Origin: Acidimicrobiales bacterium
GTDB taxonomy: Bacteria; Actinomycetota; Acidimicrobiia; Acidimicrobiales; SZUA-35
NCBI GenBank assembly: GCA_020628305.1
Contig: JAHDFH010000011.1
Coordinates: 1 to 42,031 of the forward strand
Direction of reading: 5' to 3'
DNA length: 42,031 bases
Shown in pieces: positions 30,565-39,171 of the stretch (positions are counted from its first letter, which is position 1; the number at the start of each line of letters is the position of its first letter). The notes beneath the pieces are model-generated. The model saw only the letters and a list, made by a program, of their open reading frames with translations. It did not search any database and was not told where the DNA came from. The translations under genes and the position numbers were made by a program.

Positions 30565-31049
30565 TAGTTTTTCCCTCCGTTGATCATTTCAGGCGTAATG
30601 CCTAGTTTTATTTGCTGAGCTGTTAGTTGAGTTACAGTTTCCTCTGGCGCGTAGTCAGGAAGGCTCTGAGGCTTCTCAACAACGACTGATGAGAGCGACA
30701 TCAAGATGCCTTTTGCTGCTTCTGAGTCGGTCGCTGCTACAGCGCGAAGACGGACTTCAAGTTCACTAGGAACTCTTTCTCCTTCTTCGTTCCGAGCCAC
30801 TGGCAGCCGATCAGCGAAGTCAGCAAACAACCTGTCCACTACCAACTGGTGTTGCTCTTCCTTGATTGCAGCTAGCTGGCTTTGCACATTGCTAAGTTGA
30901 CTAGCTAATTCTTCCTTGTCAGCGTTTGCCAACTTTACTGCTTCCTTGTGAGCCTCAACTTCTGCTTTAAGCGTCGTTGCGGCAGCGAGGATAGCAGAAT
31001 CGTCGGCAGACTCTGCAAGCCCTAACGTTTCCTTTACTTTCTTATCCAT
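30564..31049 (-). CDS. Internal in-frame scaffold product of the protease gene
   Basis: ATG 31049 follows GAAGGGAAGTAAT, a strong Shine-Dalgarno site inside the protease-scaffold gene. It gives 161 residues (MDKKVKETLGLAESADD onward), which are helical and scaffold-like. The same nested arrangement is known for Mu I/Z and lambda C/Nu3. The product would be the free scaffold. Confidence 0.65.
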   Translation of the reverse strand: MDKKVKETLGLAESADDSAILAAATTLKAEVEAHKEAVKLANADKEELASQLSNVQSQLAAIKEEQHQLVVDRLFADFADRLPVARNEEGERVPSELEVRLRAVAATDSEAAKGILMSLSSVVVEKPQSLPDYAPEETVTQLTAQQIKLGITPEMINGGKN

Positions 31050-31712
31050 ATTACTTCCCTTCAATGCCGCTTTCGACGCGGCTATAGTTTCTAAGTCGCT
31101 GCGAAACTGAAGAATTCCAGTCCCAGCAACAGCAGGTACGGTTACTGCGCTCACTTCGATGGCGCGCGCTTGTGTGAAAACAAACTCCACAGTTTGTCCA
31201 TCTACCTGATCTCCTGGCAAATGCTGACATTCAGACAGTGCCGGTGATTGGCAGAGGGAGCAGTTGATAGTCTCTAGACCTGGATGGTCCCAGCCTATAC
31301 TGAACCTGTCGATATTGCCTTCGAGGAGCGCGACCACTGCCCATTGCGAAGTTAGCTTCGCTGTAAGCTCTATTGATTTACACCCGTCAGCATCAACCAA
31401 ACGGGAGCCGATAACCATACCACCGCGTGATGCAATGTCTTGCTGGTTATGGTCCCGAAGAAAAGGAACTCCAACGAAAGAATCCGCTAATTCACCGAGG
31501 ATCTCAGGAGAGAATGTAACAAAGTTTTTGTTTGGTTCTCCGTTTTGCACATACGCCACGAACGTAATCGTTTTTTCTATCGCTTTGCCTGCCCTCGCAG
31601 CCTCTAACTCCGCTCGATCAATATCGCTTTGCTGCTCTGCTTGTCCGTAGTCAACGTCCGTAAACGTCACGTCAGAGCGAAGAACGCACTCAGGCATCTC
31701 TAATTTATTCAT
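30564..31712 (-). CDS. Prohead protease-scaffold fusion (Mu gpI-like)
   Basis: 382 residues. The protease domain is residues ~45-215, with likely catalytic H88 (FLRDHNQQ) and S138 (RFSIGWDH), in a typical phage prohead protease spacing. A cysteine-rich insertion (CSLCQSPALSECQH) occurs at ~150-165. Residues ~222-382 form the helical scaffold. The protein should assemble with the capsid precursor and then cleave the scaffold. The start overlaps the portal stop. Confidence 0.8.
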   Translation of the reverse strand: MNKLEMPECVLRSDVTFTDVDYGQAEQQSDIDRAELEAARAGKAIEKTITFVAYVQNGEPNKNFVTFSPEILGELADSFVGVPFLRDHNQQDIASRGGMVIGSRLVDADGCKSIELTAKLTSQWAVVALLEGNIDRFSIGWDHPGLETINCSLCQSPALSECQHLPGDQVDGQTVEFVFTQARAIEVSAVTVPAVAGTGILQFRSDLETIAASKAALKGSNMDKKVKETLGLAESADDSAILAAATTLKAEVEAHKEAVKLANADKEELASQLSNVQSQLAAIKEEQHQLVVDRLFADFADRLPVARNEEGERVPSELEVRLRAVAATDSEAAKGILMSLSSVVVEKPQSLPDYAPEETVTQLTAQQIKLGITPEMINGGKN

Positions 31713-32970
31713 CCTTGTCCCCCACTACGTTCCGAGCGCCATTAGGTGGTGCGCGAAACTGAAATTCTTCTCTAAATTGTTCAACGTCGAACGGGACGCC
31801 CATCTCATAGGCTGATTCGTAGAGTTTCATTCGACTTCCTGGGTCGTCAGTCTGCGAAATATGAATCTTCAGCCTGGGAGCTTTCGCCTTGTCGAATCCA
31901 TTGAACTCGATAAACCTTCTCGAAAGTTCTTCGGAGAAGTGGCGCTGAATCTTCTGAGCGTCAGCCTTTATGAAGAAAAAGGCGCGCGATTCGTGAACTT
32001 TGCCAAGAGCGAAAGAGCCAGGGCCGCCAGACTCAGCATTCAACGTAGCTCCAGTGATGAGCTTGGAGATTTCTGTGTTTGCTTCGCCGACTATCTGGTT
32101 GTGAAGGTCTCCAGCATTCCCCGTTCGGCTGGCGTCGATGGTGCGAATCTCTACTTCGTTACTGATGATTGCTTGGCCATCCTCACCGATTGAGCGAACG
32201 GCATCGCGAAGGGCCTCGATCTCATCTTCGCCAACCTTGTTATCGTTGTTTTCGTAAACACCAAGAACGCCCGGTATGCCGAATTTCTCAGCGTAAATAA
32301 CCCAGTCTCGCCAAGACCAACGCTTAAAAAGCGAAAACCACGTTGCCGTGCGCAACAATCCCGACCGCGCAATGCGGGTGCACATAGATCCGCAGTTATC
32401 TACGAAAATCCACTTACCAGGCATCAAGGGCTGGTCGTCATCGCCGTATTCATTGGTGCGCAACACAGGCTCGCTTGTCCTATGGCTGAAACCAATCCTA
32501 CGCGCAGGCACTGCGATGAAGTGCTCAGGAACGATGTTGCCATCGCGCATGGCCCACACAATCTCCGTTGCTGAATAGCCGAAGTACCTTGCGCCGAGCA
32601 TATGCTCCATTGCTTTCTCAAAGTTTGAGGAGCGTAGAACTTCAGCAAGCATTTCTGCAGCCACGATTGACTGTGGAGAATCATCGCCAGCTTGTATTTG
32701 CCAGCTAGCACCCGTCACCATCAAAGTCCGAGCTGCGATAGCGGCCCGCAGGTGTCCATCGTTCTCTACTACACCATCAAACAAATCGCATTGGAGTTGC
32801 GTACGACCTGCCTCTGCTTGGCGGTAGATTGATATAATCTTGGAGGGCCCAAGGTTGTACTCAGGGTGGCTATCTCCGCCTCCGAAGAATCGGTTCCCTT
32901 TAACCTCTCCAATAGCAGGGGTTACGGTCTTCAGTAAACCTGGAGCATTGAATGCAGTGCGAGGTTTCAA
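31705..32970 (-). CDS. Portal protein (Mu gp29, DUF935)
   Basis: 421 residues. PSKIISIYRQAEAGRTQLQC at the start, DGHLRAAIAARTLMVTG, and LFKRWSWRDWVIYAEKFGIP in the middle are clear DUF935 signatures. Later segments (SKLITGATLNAESGGPGSFAL) also match. The dodecameric portal is the DNA entry vertex and terminase dock. It lies between terminase and protease genes. The Mu gpF-type head morphogenesis gene expected next is absent. Confidence 0.87.
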   Translation of the reverse strand: MKPRTAFNAPGLLKTVTPAIGEVKGNRFFGGGDSHPEYNLGPSKIISIYRQAEAGRTQLQCDLFDGVVENDGHLRAAIAARTLMVTGASWQIQAGDDSPQSIVAAEMLAEVLRSSNFEKAMEHMLGARYFGYSATEIVWAMRDGNIVPEHFIAVPARRIGFSHRTSEPVLRTNEYGDDDQPLMPGKWIFVDNCGSMCTRIARSGLLRTATWFSLFKRWSWRDWVIYAEKFGIPGVLGVYENNDNKVGEDEIEALRDAVRSIGEDGQAIISNEVEIRTIDASRTGNAGDLHNQIVGEANTEISKLITGATLNAESGGPGSFALGKVHESRAFFFIKADAQKIQRHFSEELSRRFIEFNGFDKAKAPRLKIHISQTDDPGSRMKLYESAYEMGVPFDVEQFREEFQFRAPPNGARNVVGDKDE

Positions 32971-32982
32971 TTGATCACCTCG

Positions 32983-34548
32983 CTAAAAATTATCCATTTG
33001 CCGTCGACGTTCTCTCTTCTTAAGCGTCTCGTATTTGAACTTCGTGGCAGTTTTCTTTGGCGGAAAGAGCCTCCAGTGGAGATAACCCATGGCGTCACAG
33101 ATGTGAGACTGCTTTGCATTTTTATCCACTCGCCCATTACGCCTTCTGTAGGTTTTGACAGCCCTGACCAAGTTGTTGGCTTCGGGGCTGATGAAAGACC
33201 GCCGCTCTCCGTCGGCTGAGAGAAACATCCGGTTGTCATTCCTAAATCGCTCGGAAACAGGTGGATTTTTTCTACTCTTTCGGTCCGGTCGAAGGACAGA
33301 TGTCCATCCGCATTTCCGAAGATTGGAAAAACTACTTCCGCCCTTGGTTCGGTCTGCGTCTTGCCAATCACCCGAAGCGTCGCCGATGAGAACCGTGTTT
33401 GCTGGTTCACATCCGTAATCGAATAATGCTTTTGAGAGATCGAACTCATCGCCTAGTTCGACCAGTATTCCTTCTACAAAGTGAACAAAGGGATTTTTGA
33501 GCGTGCCTGTAATCTTGGCGATTACTGCCGCCATATGCGGTGTCCGCTGAAAATCTAACGACGCAAAGTACTCCACCTTCTCGCCGAACCGCTTATTACT
33601 TGCGAAACTCGTGGTGATGTCCTGCTTAGGATCCAAGTTTTTTACGTTCTCAATGGACGAGAATGCATGATACACAGCATCGGATGGGGGTAGGATTTCT
33701 CCTAAAACCTCTATCCTAAACGTGCGATCATCAACCTCATCGCGTATGGATTCAAGCTGCTCGCGATTCACGTGCGGGTTGTTTCTAGGATCAAAGTAGT
33801 GAACTTGTGTGTTATCTCGCCTGTTGCCTTTGAAGTCTTCAACCCACTCAGCTATCCATTCCCCTTTGGGATTGTCATTCGGAGGGTTGGCGGCAACGCA
33901 GACAAGCCCGGAGGTATCCGAGGTCCGCATCCGAAGCATATTGAAAGCCAAGAAATCAACGTTTTGCCCCTCGTTCAGGAATGCAAAGTCGCATCGCCCA
34001 CGCTTTAGCTTGTGAGGATGGTTGGCTGAGAACATCGAGATGGTTGAGCCGTTGTAGAATTTGTACCGGTTTCCAGCTTTCTCAGCCCACTCGTCAGGGA
34101 TGATTCCATCCAGCTCAGTTTCACACTCATAGAAAGCTGGCTCTGACTCCACGCAGACCCAAACCCTGGAGTTCGGGACCGTCGCGGCAAACACTACCGG
34201 ACAGCGGATTCCCAGGAAGGTTTTCCCTGCACGTGACCCGCCGTAGCAAAGCCACGAGTAAACTGGCAAAGGCTTCCCTGCTAGCCTCGAAGAGAACCAT
34301 TCCTGCCAAAAGTCGCAGGCTTCTCTCTGTCCACTGTGGATATCGATCCGCAACGAGGTTTCAGGCTCACGCTTGACGAACTTCCTAAGCTTTTTGTCCC
34401 ACACCCCTCCAGTGGAAAAGAGGTACTCGCCCTCCTCGCCTGGATCCGTCTGGAAGTAGTCAGTGCAATAATCTACGAATCGATCTGACTCACCACGGGC
34501 CTCAATCAGCTTCCGTAGGGGTAAGTCTCGCTCTCTTCGCCGGGACAC
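32983..34548 (-). CDS. terL: Terminase large subunit
   Basis: 521 residues, from GTG 34548, inside the 3' end of the small-subunit gene. Walker A GGSRAGKT (103-110), Walker B CDFAFLNE (D187, E193) and an RNase H-like nuclease with acidic residues D332 (LDFQRTP), D390 (IGDASGDW) and D485 (HICDAMGYLHW) are all present. It translocates DNA into the prohead and cuts concatemers. Headful or cos cutting cannot be decided from this alone; the circular assembly suits circularly permuted or cohesive-ended DNA. Confidence 0.9.
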   Translation of the reverse strand: MSRRRERDLPLRKLIEARGESDRFVDYCTDYFQTDPGEEGEYLFSTGGVWDKKLRKFVKREPETSLRIDIHSGQREACDFWQEWFSSRLAGKPLPVYSWLCYGGSRAGKTFLGIRCPVVFAATVPNSRVWVCVESEPAFYECETELDGIIPDEWAEKAGNRYKFYNGSTISMFSANHPHKLKRGRCDFAFLNEGQNVDFLAFNMLRMRTSDTSGLVCVAANPPNDNPKGEWIAEWVEDFKGNRRDNTQVHYFDPRNNPHVNREQLESIRDEVDDRTFRIEVLGEILPPSDAVYHAFSSIENVKNLDPKQDITTSFASNKRFGEKVEYFASLDFQRTPHMAAVIAKITGTLKNPFVHFVEGILVELGDEFDLSKALFDYGCEPANTVLIGDASGDWQDADRTKGGSSFSNLRKCGWTSVLRPDRKSRKNPPVSERFRNDNRMFLSADGERRSFISPEANNLVRAVKTYRRRNGRVDKNAKQSHICDAMGYLHWRLFPPKKTATKFKYETLKKRERRRQMDNF

Positions 34549-34849
34549 GCTTATTCACCTTTCCGTCAAGTCGCTTAATCTTCTGGTCCGATTCGTCAGC
34601 CACCATAGACTGTCGAGCATCATAGATTTCCAGGTTAGGAGTGGCGGCAGTTATCTTACCGCCAAGCTGAACAATCAACTTTGCCCTTTCGACTGCGTCC
34701 ATGTCCTTATCCTCCAGAACCTCAAGGAAGACATCTTGGAGTCGATGGTAAAGCCAAGCTGCTCCGGCGATGGCATCTCGTGGTGGCCCTTTCTTTTTGG
34801 TCTTAGAACCCTTCGGCCGCCCGCGAGTCTGCAATTTTTTATCAGCCAT
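34502..34849 (-). CDS. terS: Terminase small subunit-like protein
   Basis: 115 residues. A basic N terminus (RGRPKGSKTKKKG), a helical centre (AAWLYHRLQDVFLEVLEDKD, then RAKLIVQLGGKITAA), and a basic tail (VNKRVPAKRARL) fit the short DNA-recognition subunit. It overlaps the large subunit gene by 47 bases. Family assignment is mostly from position. Confidence 0.65.
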   Translation of the reverse strand: MADKKLQTRGRPKGSKTKKKGPPRDAIAGAAWLYHRLQDVFLEVLEDKDMDAVERAKLIVQLGGKITAATPNLEIYDARQSMVADESDQKIKRLDGKVNKRVPAKRARLTPTEAD

Positions 34850-35200
34850 TAAATACCAAAATAATCGCGGAAATTAATTAATTGGGATTTCCGTGAATTT
34901 CCGGCGTCATAAATTCGCGCGCGCGTTATACGGGGTCAAACGTTTCGGGAATCACCTCGCGCCTTTTTTGTTGCAGGGAGCTGTCCTTGGAACCTGTAAC
35001 ATTTTCGGGTATTTGACTGATCTACACGCCACTACACCGGATCTAGCAGCACACAGCTTGAACGGTTTAGACTGATAGAATGTCGAAGCGTTTTACTAGC
35101 AACCATTCTTAGCTACGACCGAGTAGCTTATGCCTGTAGCAGAAAAGTTCTCACCAATTCTGGTGGCTCTGATTTCATGCTGTCACGGGCCGCTTAGCGG
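34850..35200. promoter_or_regulatory. Packaging-gene upstream region with ATTTCCG repeats
   Basis: This 351-base non-coding gap precedes the terminase genes. ATTTCCG occurs at 87-93 and 97-103 past 34800 (10-bp spacing), with the inverse CGGAAAT at 34868-34874. Together they form a CGGAAAT-N12-ATTTCCG palindrome plus a third site. A CG alternation lies at 34917-34925. Candidates are a late promoter control element or a pac/cos-linked recognition site. I find no convincing promoter and no gene here. A small hairpin (CCGCT-A-AGCGG) follows the lipoprotein stop without a T run. Confidence 0.4.
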
Positions 35201-36412
35201 TCACTCGATTGTGATACCGCCGCTGCTGTGAGCAGGGCTTATAATGCTACCGCTGTTTACATAAACCCCATCGGAGTTGTTGATGACGATAGCTCCAGCT
35301 CCACCTCCACCAGCACTTCCCAGCGTTCCATCACCGGCGGCTATTTCAGTGGCCCCATTGCCGCCGACCTTGTTTGCACCACAGTTTGCTCCCTCAGCCG
35401 GTGTGATGCCGAACAGTCCATTTTTGCCGCTTTCTACATCGCACGCGCCACTTCCGCCATTCGCTGCAATTCCGCCAGCTCCAGATATCTCGACCTCGGG
35501 TGCTTCGATAAGGACTGAGCCGCCAGCGCCACCGCCCGCAACGCACATGCCAGATTGTACGCCTCCCTTGCCCATCGCATGCAACTCGCCTGTGATGGTC
35601 ACTTTTGTAGATGAGGACAACTGCAATGCCCCGCCAGAAGCTTCGCTACAACCACCAACAAGCGGCTCAAGTGTCTGCGCGGCATGTCTAGGCGCGCCAG
35701 TGAAGCCAACTGCACCATCTCCACCACCCGCACCATTTCCTTGCCCTCCGCCGCCTTCTCCGTTACCAGGGCAGATGTCTGCACAGTTTTGGTCGTAGTA
35801 TCCTGCATTGCCAAGGTCGAAGGTGTTCTTTAACTCGATGGGGCCAGTTGCGACGATAGCCAACGCGGGGCGTCCTACCACGCTGACCTCTTGCGCAGAG
35901 AAGCTCTTCGCAAAGATGACGGCCATTTCAACACCGCCGTTTTCGTTAGAAGGAACGTAAAGTATGGGCACGTCTTGATTCACACCGCCCATCGTTACCC
36001 TCTCAGCATCTACGTCGATGACAATGGGGTTGGTAAACTCGAAGTGCTCGGAGTGATGGACCATATCCATGAATGGAAGTAGGTTATTTGAAGGTACCAA
36101 TCTTCGACAGTGCGAGTAACCTTCCTCTGAACAGCCAAGATTGCAGGTTATGGGCTTGGTGAACTTACCAGCTGCGCAAACGTAGTAGTCGTCTCCGTCG
36201 CACCAAGTGCCATTGATTTCGCAATAGTGCTCGTCAGGCTGAGGAATGCAGGTGTTAGGAATGTTCTGAGACGTTGGAAACACACCATTGGTATCGCAAA
36301 ACGGCCTCTCCGGATCGGTGCAAATACCGTCGCTTGGGCACTTAAACGGAAACTTTTCTCCTGTGGTGCATGATGCGAAAACGAGGAGCGTCAAAGTCAG
36401 AATACGAATCAT
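35201..36412 (-). CDS. Secreted lipoprotein 1, Cys-rich N-terminal and Gly-rich C-terminal
   Basis: 403 residues, with AGGGGGGCC before ATG 36412. A lipobox (LLVFASC, Cys15) ends the signal peptide. Cys-rich segments follow (CPSDGICTDPERPFCDTNG, CIPQPDEHYC, CDGDDYYVC). A beta-sandwich-like middle then leads to a Gly-rich repeat region (GNGEGGGGQGNGAGGGDG; GGGAGGSVLIEAPEVEISG; AANGGSGACD). It is paralogous to the next gene. The style recalls myxobacterial surface lipoproteins. It should be made by the host and placed in an outer membrane. Role unknown: surface change, exclusion or adhesion. Confidence 0.75.
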   Translation of the reverse strand: MIRILTLTLLVFASCTTGEKFPFKCPSDGICTDPERPFCDTNGVFPTSQNIPNTCIPQPDEHYCEINGTWCDGDDYYVCAAGKFTKPITCNLGCSEEGYSHCRRLVPSNNLLPFMDMVHHSEHFEFTNPIVIDVDAERVTMGGVNQDVPILYVPSNENGGVEMAVIFAKSFSAQEVSVVGRPALAIVATGPIELKNTFDLGNAGYYDQNCADICPGNGEGGGGQGNGAGGGDGAVGFTGAPRHAAQTLEPLVGGCSEASGGALQLSSSTKVTITGELHAMGKGGVQSGMCVAGGGAGGSVLIEAPEVEISGAGGIAANGGSGACDVESGKNGLFGITPAEGANCGANKVGGNGATEIAAGDGTLGSAGGGGAGAIVINNSDGVYVNSGSIISPAHSSGGITIE

Positions 36413-36440
36413 GGCCCCCCTTGTAGCAGTGTTTGCTCCG

Positions 36441-37718
36441 TTATTGAAGCCTAAGTGTTCCCGTGGAAGGCGCTGGTGTGATTATTCCTTCAGCGTGCCA
36501 ATCCTGCCCCTTTGGCGTGTTGATACGAATTCTGCCAGCCCCACCTCCTGCGGACCCGTTGCCTACTTGGCTTCCACCGTCCAAGGGCATGCTGCCGCCT
36601 CCTCGACCCGCAACGCACCCATTTGGCGGCGGCGTCCCGGCAGGATCCAAGGTCCCGCGGTTACCGTGAAAATAGACTGGAGGATTGAAAGGGGAAGTAA
36701 CTGGCAAGCACGCGCCAGATCCACCATTGGCGCTGATTCCAGAGCCCGCCGCAAACTTAATATCGTTAGCCTCTATCAACACGCCGCCTCCAGAGCCTCC
36801 GGGCGTTATTGCGGTCTCAAATGTGTTCACAACGATGGATTGTCCGCCGAAACCAGCAGCGTTTATGATGCCTCGGTTGATTACTACGTTGCCTCTGGTC
36901 GCGAAGTGAATCGCTCCAGCGCTACGATTTCCACACCCACCCCTGAGCGGCGACATCCTTGCCACGCCAGACGTTCCGCTGTAGCTCACCGATGTGCTGC
37001 CGCGTCCTCCGGCGCCTCCAAATCCCCCACCTGCGTCTACGACGCCCCAGGCGTCACCGCAAATGCTTTGACTCGCACGGCCCGAAGCCCCAACGTCAAA
37101 GGTGTCATTCAAGACGATGTCGTAATCTGATACGATGACCAAAGCAGGCGCGCCTTCCAAAAGTATGGCGCCGGACGTCCAAGAGCTAACGCGGACAACA
37201 AGTTTTGGCACCGATCCGTTAACGCCTGGAATCGACATAGAATCGTTAAACTCAATTTCAACTCCGGAGTCCGTCCTAATGACCGCCCTTAAAGTGTCCA
37301 CGACTGCGGGCTCAGAGATGTCAATTACCTGGCCAAGCGACTCTGCCCCCTCAACGCCTGAGTAGAATGCTCCGCTGCACTCGGAATGTTCCTTGTCGCA
37401 TCCAAATGCGCAAGAGGTCGTTACGGACAGCTCACCAGCGCTGCAGTTGTATTGAACTCCTTCAAAACAGGATTGTGCTTGTTCCTCGCAGTACACCGAC
37501 TCGGGTCGCGGAATGCATGTGAACCGAAGGCCGTTTGACAGCGGGTAGACCCCGTCCACATCGCAAAACGGCTTATCTGCATCAGAGCAAATGTTGTCCA
37601 CATCGCACGCAAGCGGGTCTTCGGCTACACAGCCTGCCAGTGAGGCAACAGCTACGAAAGATAGGAGAAGCCTTTGCACGACCGCAATACTACGGAAATT
37701 CAGTTCAGTTACAAGCAT
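36441..37718 (-). CDS. Secreted lipoprotein 2, paralogue of lipoprotein 1
   Basis: About 425 residues from ATG 37718; GTG 37730 or a GTG nearer the hydrophobic core are alternatives. The lipobox is VASLAGC. The same architecture follows: CDVDNICSDADKPFCDVDG, CIPRPESVYC, CSAGELSVTTSCAFGC, a beta domain, then Gly-rich repeats (GGSGGGVLIEANDIKFAAG, SANGGSGACLP, GNGSAGGGAGRIRIN). The matching order of motifs shows duplication followed by divergence. Only 28 bases separate it from lipoprotein 1, so they share a transcript. Confidence 0.75.
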   Translation of the reverse strand: MLVTELNFRSIAVVQRLLLSFVAVASLAGCVAEDPLACDVDNICSDADKPFCDVDGVYPLSNGLRFTCIPRPESVYCEEQAQSCFEGVQYNCSAGELSVTTSCAFGCDKEHSECSGAFYSGVEGAESLGQVIDISEPAVVDTLRAVIRTDSGVEIEFNDSMSIPGVNGSVPKLVVRVSSWTSGAILLEGAPALVIVSDYDIVLNDTFDVGASGRASQSICGDAWGVVDAGGGFGGAGGRGSTSVSYSGTSGVARMSPLRGGCGNRSAGAIHFATRGNVVINRGIINAAGFGGQSIVVNTFETAITPGGSGGGVLIEANDIKFAAGSGISANGGSGACLPVTSPFNPPVYFHGNRGTLDPAGTPPPNGCVAGRGGGSMPLDGGSQVGNGSAGGGAGRIRINTPKGQDWHAEGIITPAPSTGTLRLQ

Positions 37719-37791
37719 TCTTTTTGTCACCTCACTCTGTCGAGCATGGCGGTTAAAGGTTGTCTTGATTCTGTAAGGCCTTCAGAGACAG

Positions 37792-38247
37792 CTAGTTACT
37801 GGATATGATTTCTCGTACTGAGACTTCCACCCCGGCAAGCGGCTGCACTTCATTGATGTAGCGCTCCTTAGAGTTGATGCTCACAACCTGGCAGTCGTCA
37901 GCGTAAACGATGCCACTCATAGCATCGCAAACAGCACGCAAGAGTTTGTCGATGTCTGGCTTGTAAACTGGAAAGATTGGTTTTCCTTTTCTCAGTTTCC
38001 CGTCTTTTTTGAGGTGACTTGCTGGGCGCAGGATGTAGAAGTCGGCAGAAACAGCAACTGCCCCCTCGAAAACTTCAAGGTCGCGCATTTCTTTGCGGGC
38101 GCACCACCCCACCTTGTCTTGCCACAGATCCAACGCCCCCGCAGCCCTCGTATTTGTTTTGCGATTTGCGCTATCTGCTATTCGACCGCGCCGAATAAAG
38201 TGCGAGCCCTTAGGCATGGGAATACCCGGTGTAAAAAAACTAATCAT
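37792..38247 (-). CDS. rusA: RusA-family Holliday junction resolvase
   Basis: 151 residues. The core KPDIDKLLRAVCDAMSGIVY with ADDCQVV carries the conserved acidic residues D98, D100, K101, D108, D117 and D118. The basic N-terminal segment (PMPKGSHFIRRGR) contacts DNA. RusA cuts four-way junctions as a dimer and helps resolve replication and recombination intermediates before packaging. It overlaps the upstream gene by 8 bases. Confidence 0.88.
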   Translation of the reverse strand: MISFFTPGIPMPKGSHFIRRGRIADSANRKTNTRAAGALDLWQDKVGWCARKEMRDLEVFEGAVAVSADFYILRPASHLKKDGKLRKGKPIFPVYKPDIDKLLRAVCDAMSGIVYADDCQVVSINSKERYINEVQPLAGVEVSVREIISSN

Positions 38248-38668
38248 CCTCTGGTGGTTTGTAGAGGAATATTTGAAACCTATTTTTAGTGATCAGTTGG
38301 ATTTTTCGGGGTTTCCTTCCCGGACTAACGACCACATAGCTCAATTCTTCCGGCCTCAAAGGGTTCCGGCACACTTCAGCGTTCTCTTTAAGCTCTTCAG
38401 TGATGCAATCTGTCAGGCTCGCGACAATCTTGGACAAGTATTTTTTATGCGCAAGAACTTGGTCGCGCATCAGAATAAACTCCTCAAGATCGATTAGCCG
38501 GGTTCGTTCCAGCGGAAACATTTCGATTTGTTCATCTTCATAACCGTCTATCTCCGCTACCCAATCATGGAATTCATCGCTGGCGCACTTGTCATGATGA
38601 GCTATCATCTCTCTCATCGCTGCAATTCTCTCCGACGTTCCCTCTACTAGTGTTTTTCTCTTATTCAT
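38240..38668 (-). CDS. Hypothetical helical protein
   Basis: 142 residues, mostly helical and charged, with a beta-rich basic C-terminal stretch (SYVVVSPGRKPRKIQLITKN). ATG 38668 overlaps the methylase stop. No family recognised. Position between the methylase and RusA suggests a DNA-metabolism accessory gene. Confidence 0.5.
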   Translation of the reverse strand: MNKRKTLVEGTSERIAAMREMIAHHDKCASDEFHDWVAEIDGYEDEQIEMFPLERTRLIDLEEFILMRDQVLAHKKYLSKIVASLTDCITEELKENAEVCRNPLRPEELSYVVVSPGRKPRKIQLITKNRFQIFLYKPPEDD

Positions 38669-39126
38669 AGCACCCTCCCAATCTCCCCGAAAATATCTCT
38701 AAACGTTGCTTTTCTTCTTCCGAAGTACAGAACAAGACTTTCAAACGGTGCGCTATTTTCTGCACCAACGAAACGGAGCCGCCCTGAGACGAAGCAGATC
38801 GCATCTGCGCCCCAGAGCGACTCAAACCAGCGAGTCCCTGTTGCATTTTTAACCAGCGCGATTATTTCAACATCCTTCTCGGCTTGCTGCTTAATCTTTG
38901 GCGCCCAAAGTTTCATCTTCGAATAAGGAGGGTTGCAATAAGTAAGAGACTTCCAATCTTTGGTGAGTCCATCATCCTTCTCCGTGTAGAAGACTTGCGC
39001 GTTGAGGTGGTTATGTTCTGTTGTGCAAGGATCGCAAGCTAAAGGTCCCATCCTGATTACACGAGAAATAATCGGCGTTGGGGAGCACCAGTTATCACTC
39101 TTGCTACGATGGTAAACCTTTGTCAC
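38665..39126 (-). CDS. Phage DNA N6-adenine methyltransferase (Dam-type)
   Basis: 153 residues from GTG 39126. WCSPTPIIS, CDPCTT and the catalytic NPPY (65-68, in TYCNPPYSKMKLW) are the hallmarks of the phage DNA N-6-adenine-methyltransferase family. No restriction enzyme lies near, so it is an orphan methylase, probably protecting phage DNA or altering expression. It is the first gene after the terminator at 39172, so it may have its own promoter. Confidence 0.85.
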   Translation of the reverse strand: MTKVYHRSKSDNWCSPTPIISRVIRMGPLACDPCTTEHNHLNAQVFYTEKDDGLTKDWKSLTYCNPPYSKMKLWAPKIKQQAEKDVEIIALVKNATGTRWFESLWGADAICFVSGRLRFVGAENSAPFESLVLYFGRRKATFRDIFGEIGRVL

Positions 39127-39171
39127 GCACCCATGATCTCCGACAACTGTGACGTCTTTTAAGCAAAACAG

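Noticed and set aside
32967-33449. 160-codon minus-strand frame inside the large terminase gene
   Set aside because: Out-of-frame shadow of the conserved terminase nuclease domain.
34893-35075. 60-codon plus-strand frame in the gap before terminase
   Set aside because: No ribosome binding site, no homologue recognised, and opposite orientation to the operon.
35277-35798. 173-codon Pro/Ala-rich plus-strand frame
   Set aside because: It is the reverse reading of Gly-rich repeats in lipoprotein 1.
36288-37130. 280-codon plus-strand frame opposite the lipoprotein genes
   Set aside because: Antisense shadow caused by Gly-rich codon use; no Shine-Dalgarno site and no protein-like pattern.
38665-39126. 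A restriction-modification system around the Dam-type methylase
   Set aside because: No nuclease gene with restriction motifs lies nearby; RusA is a junction resolvase.
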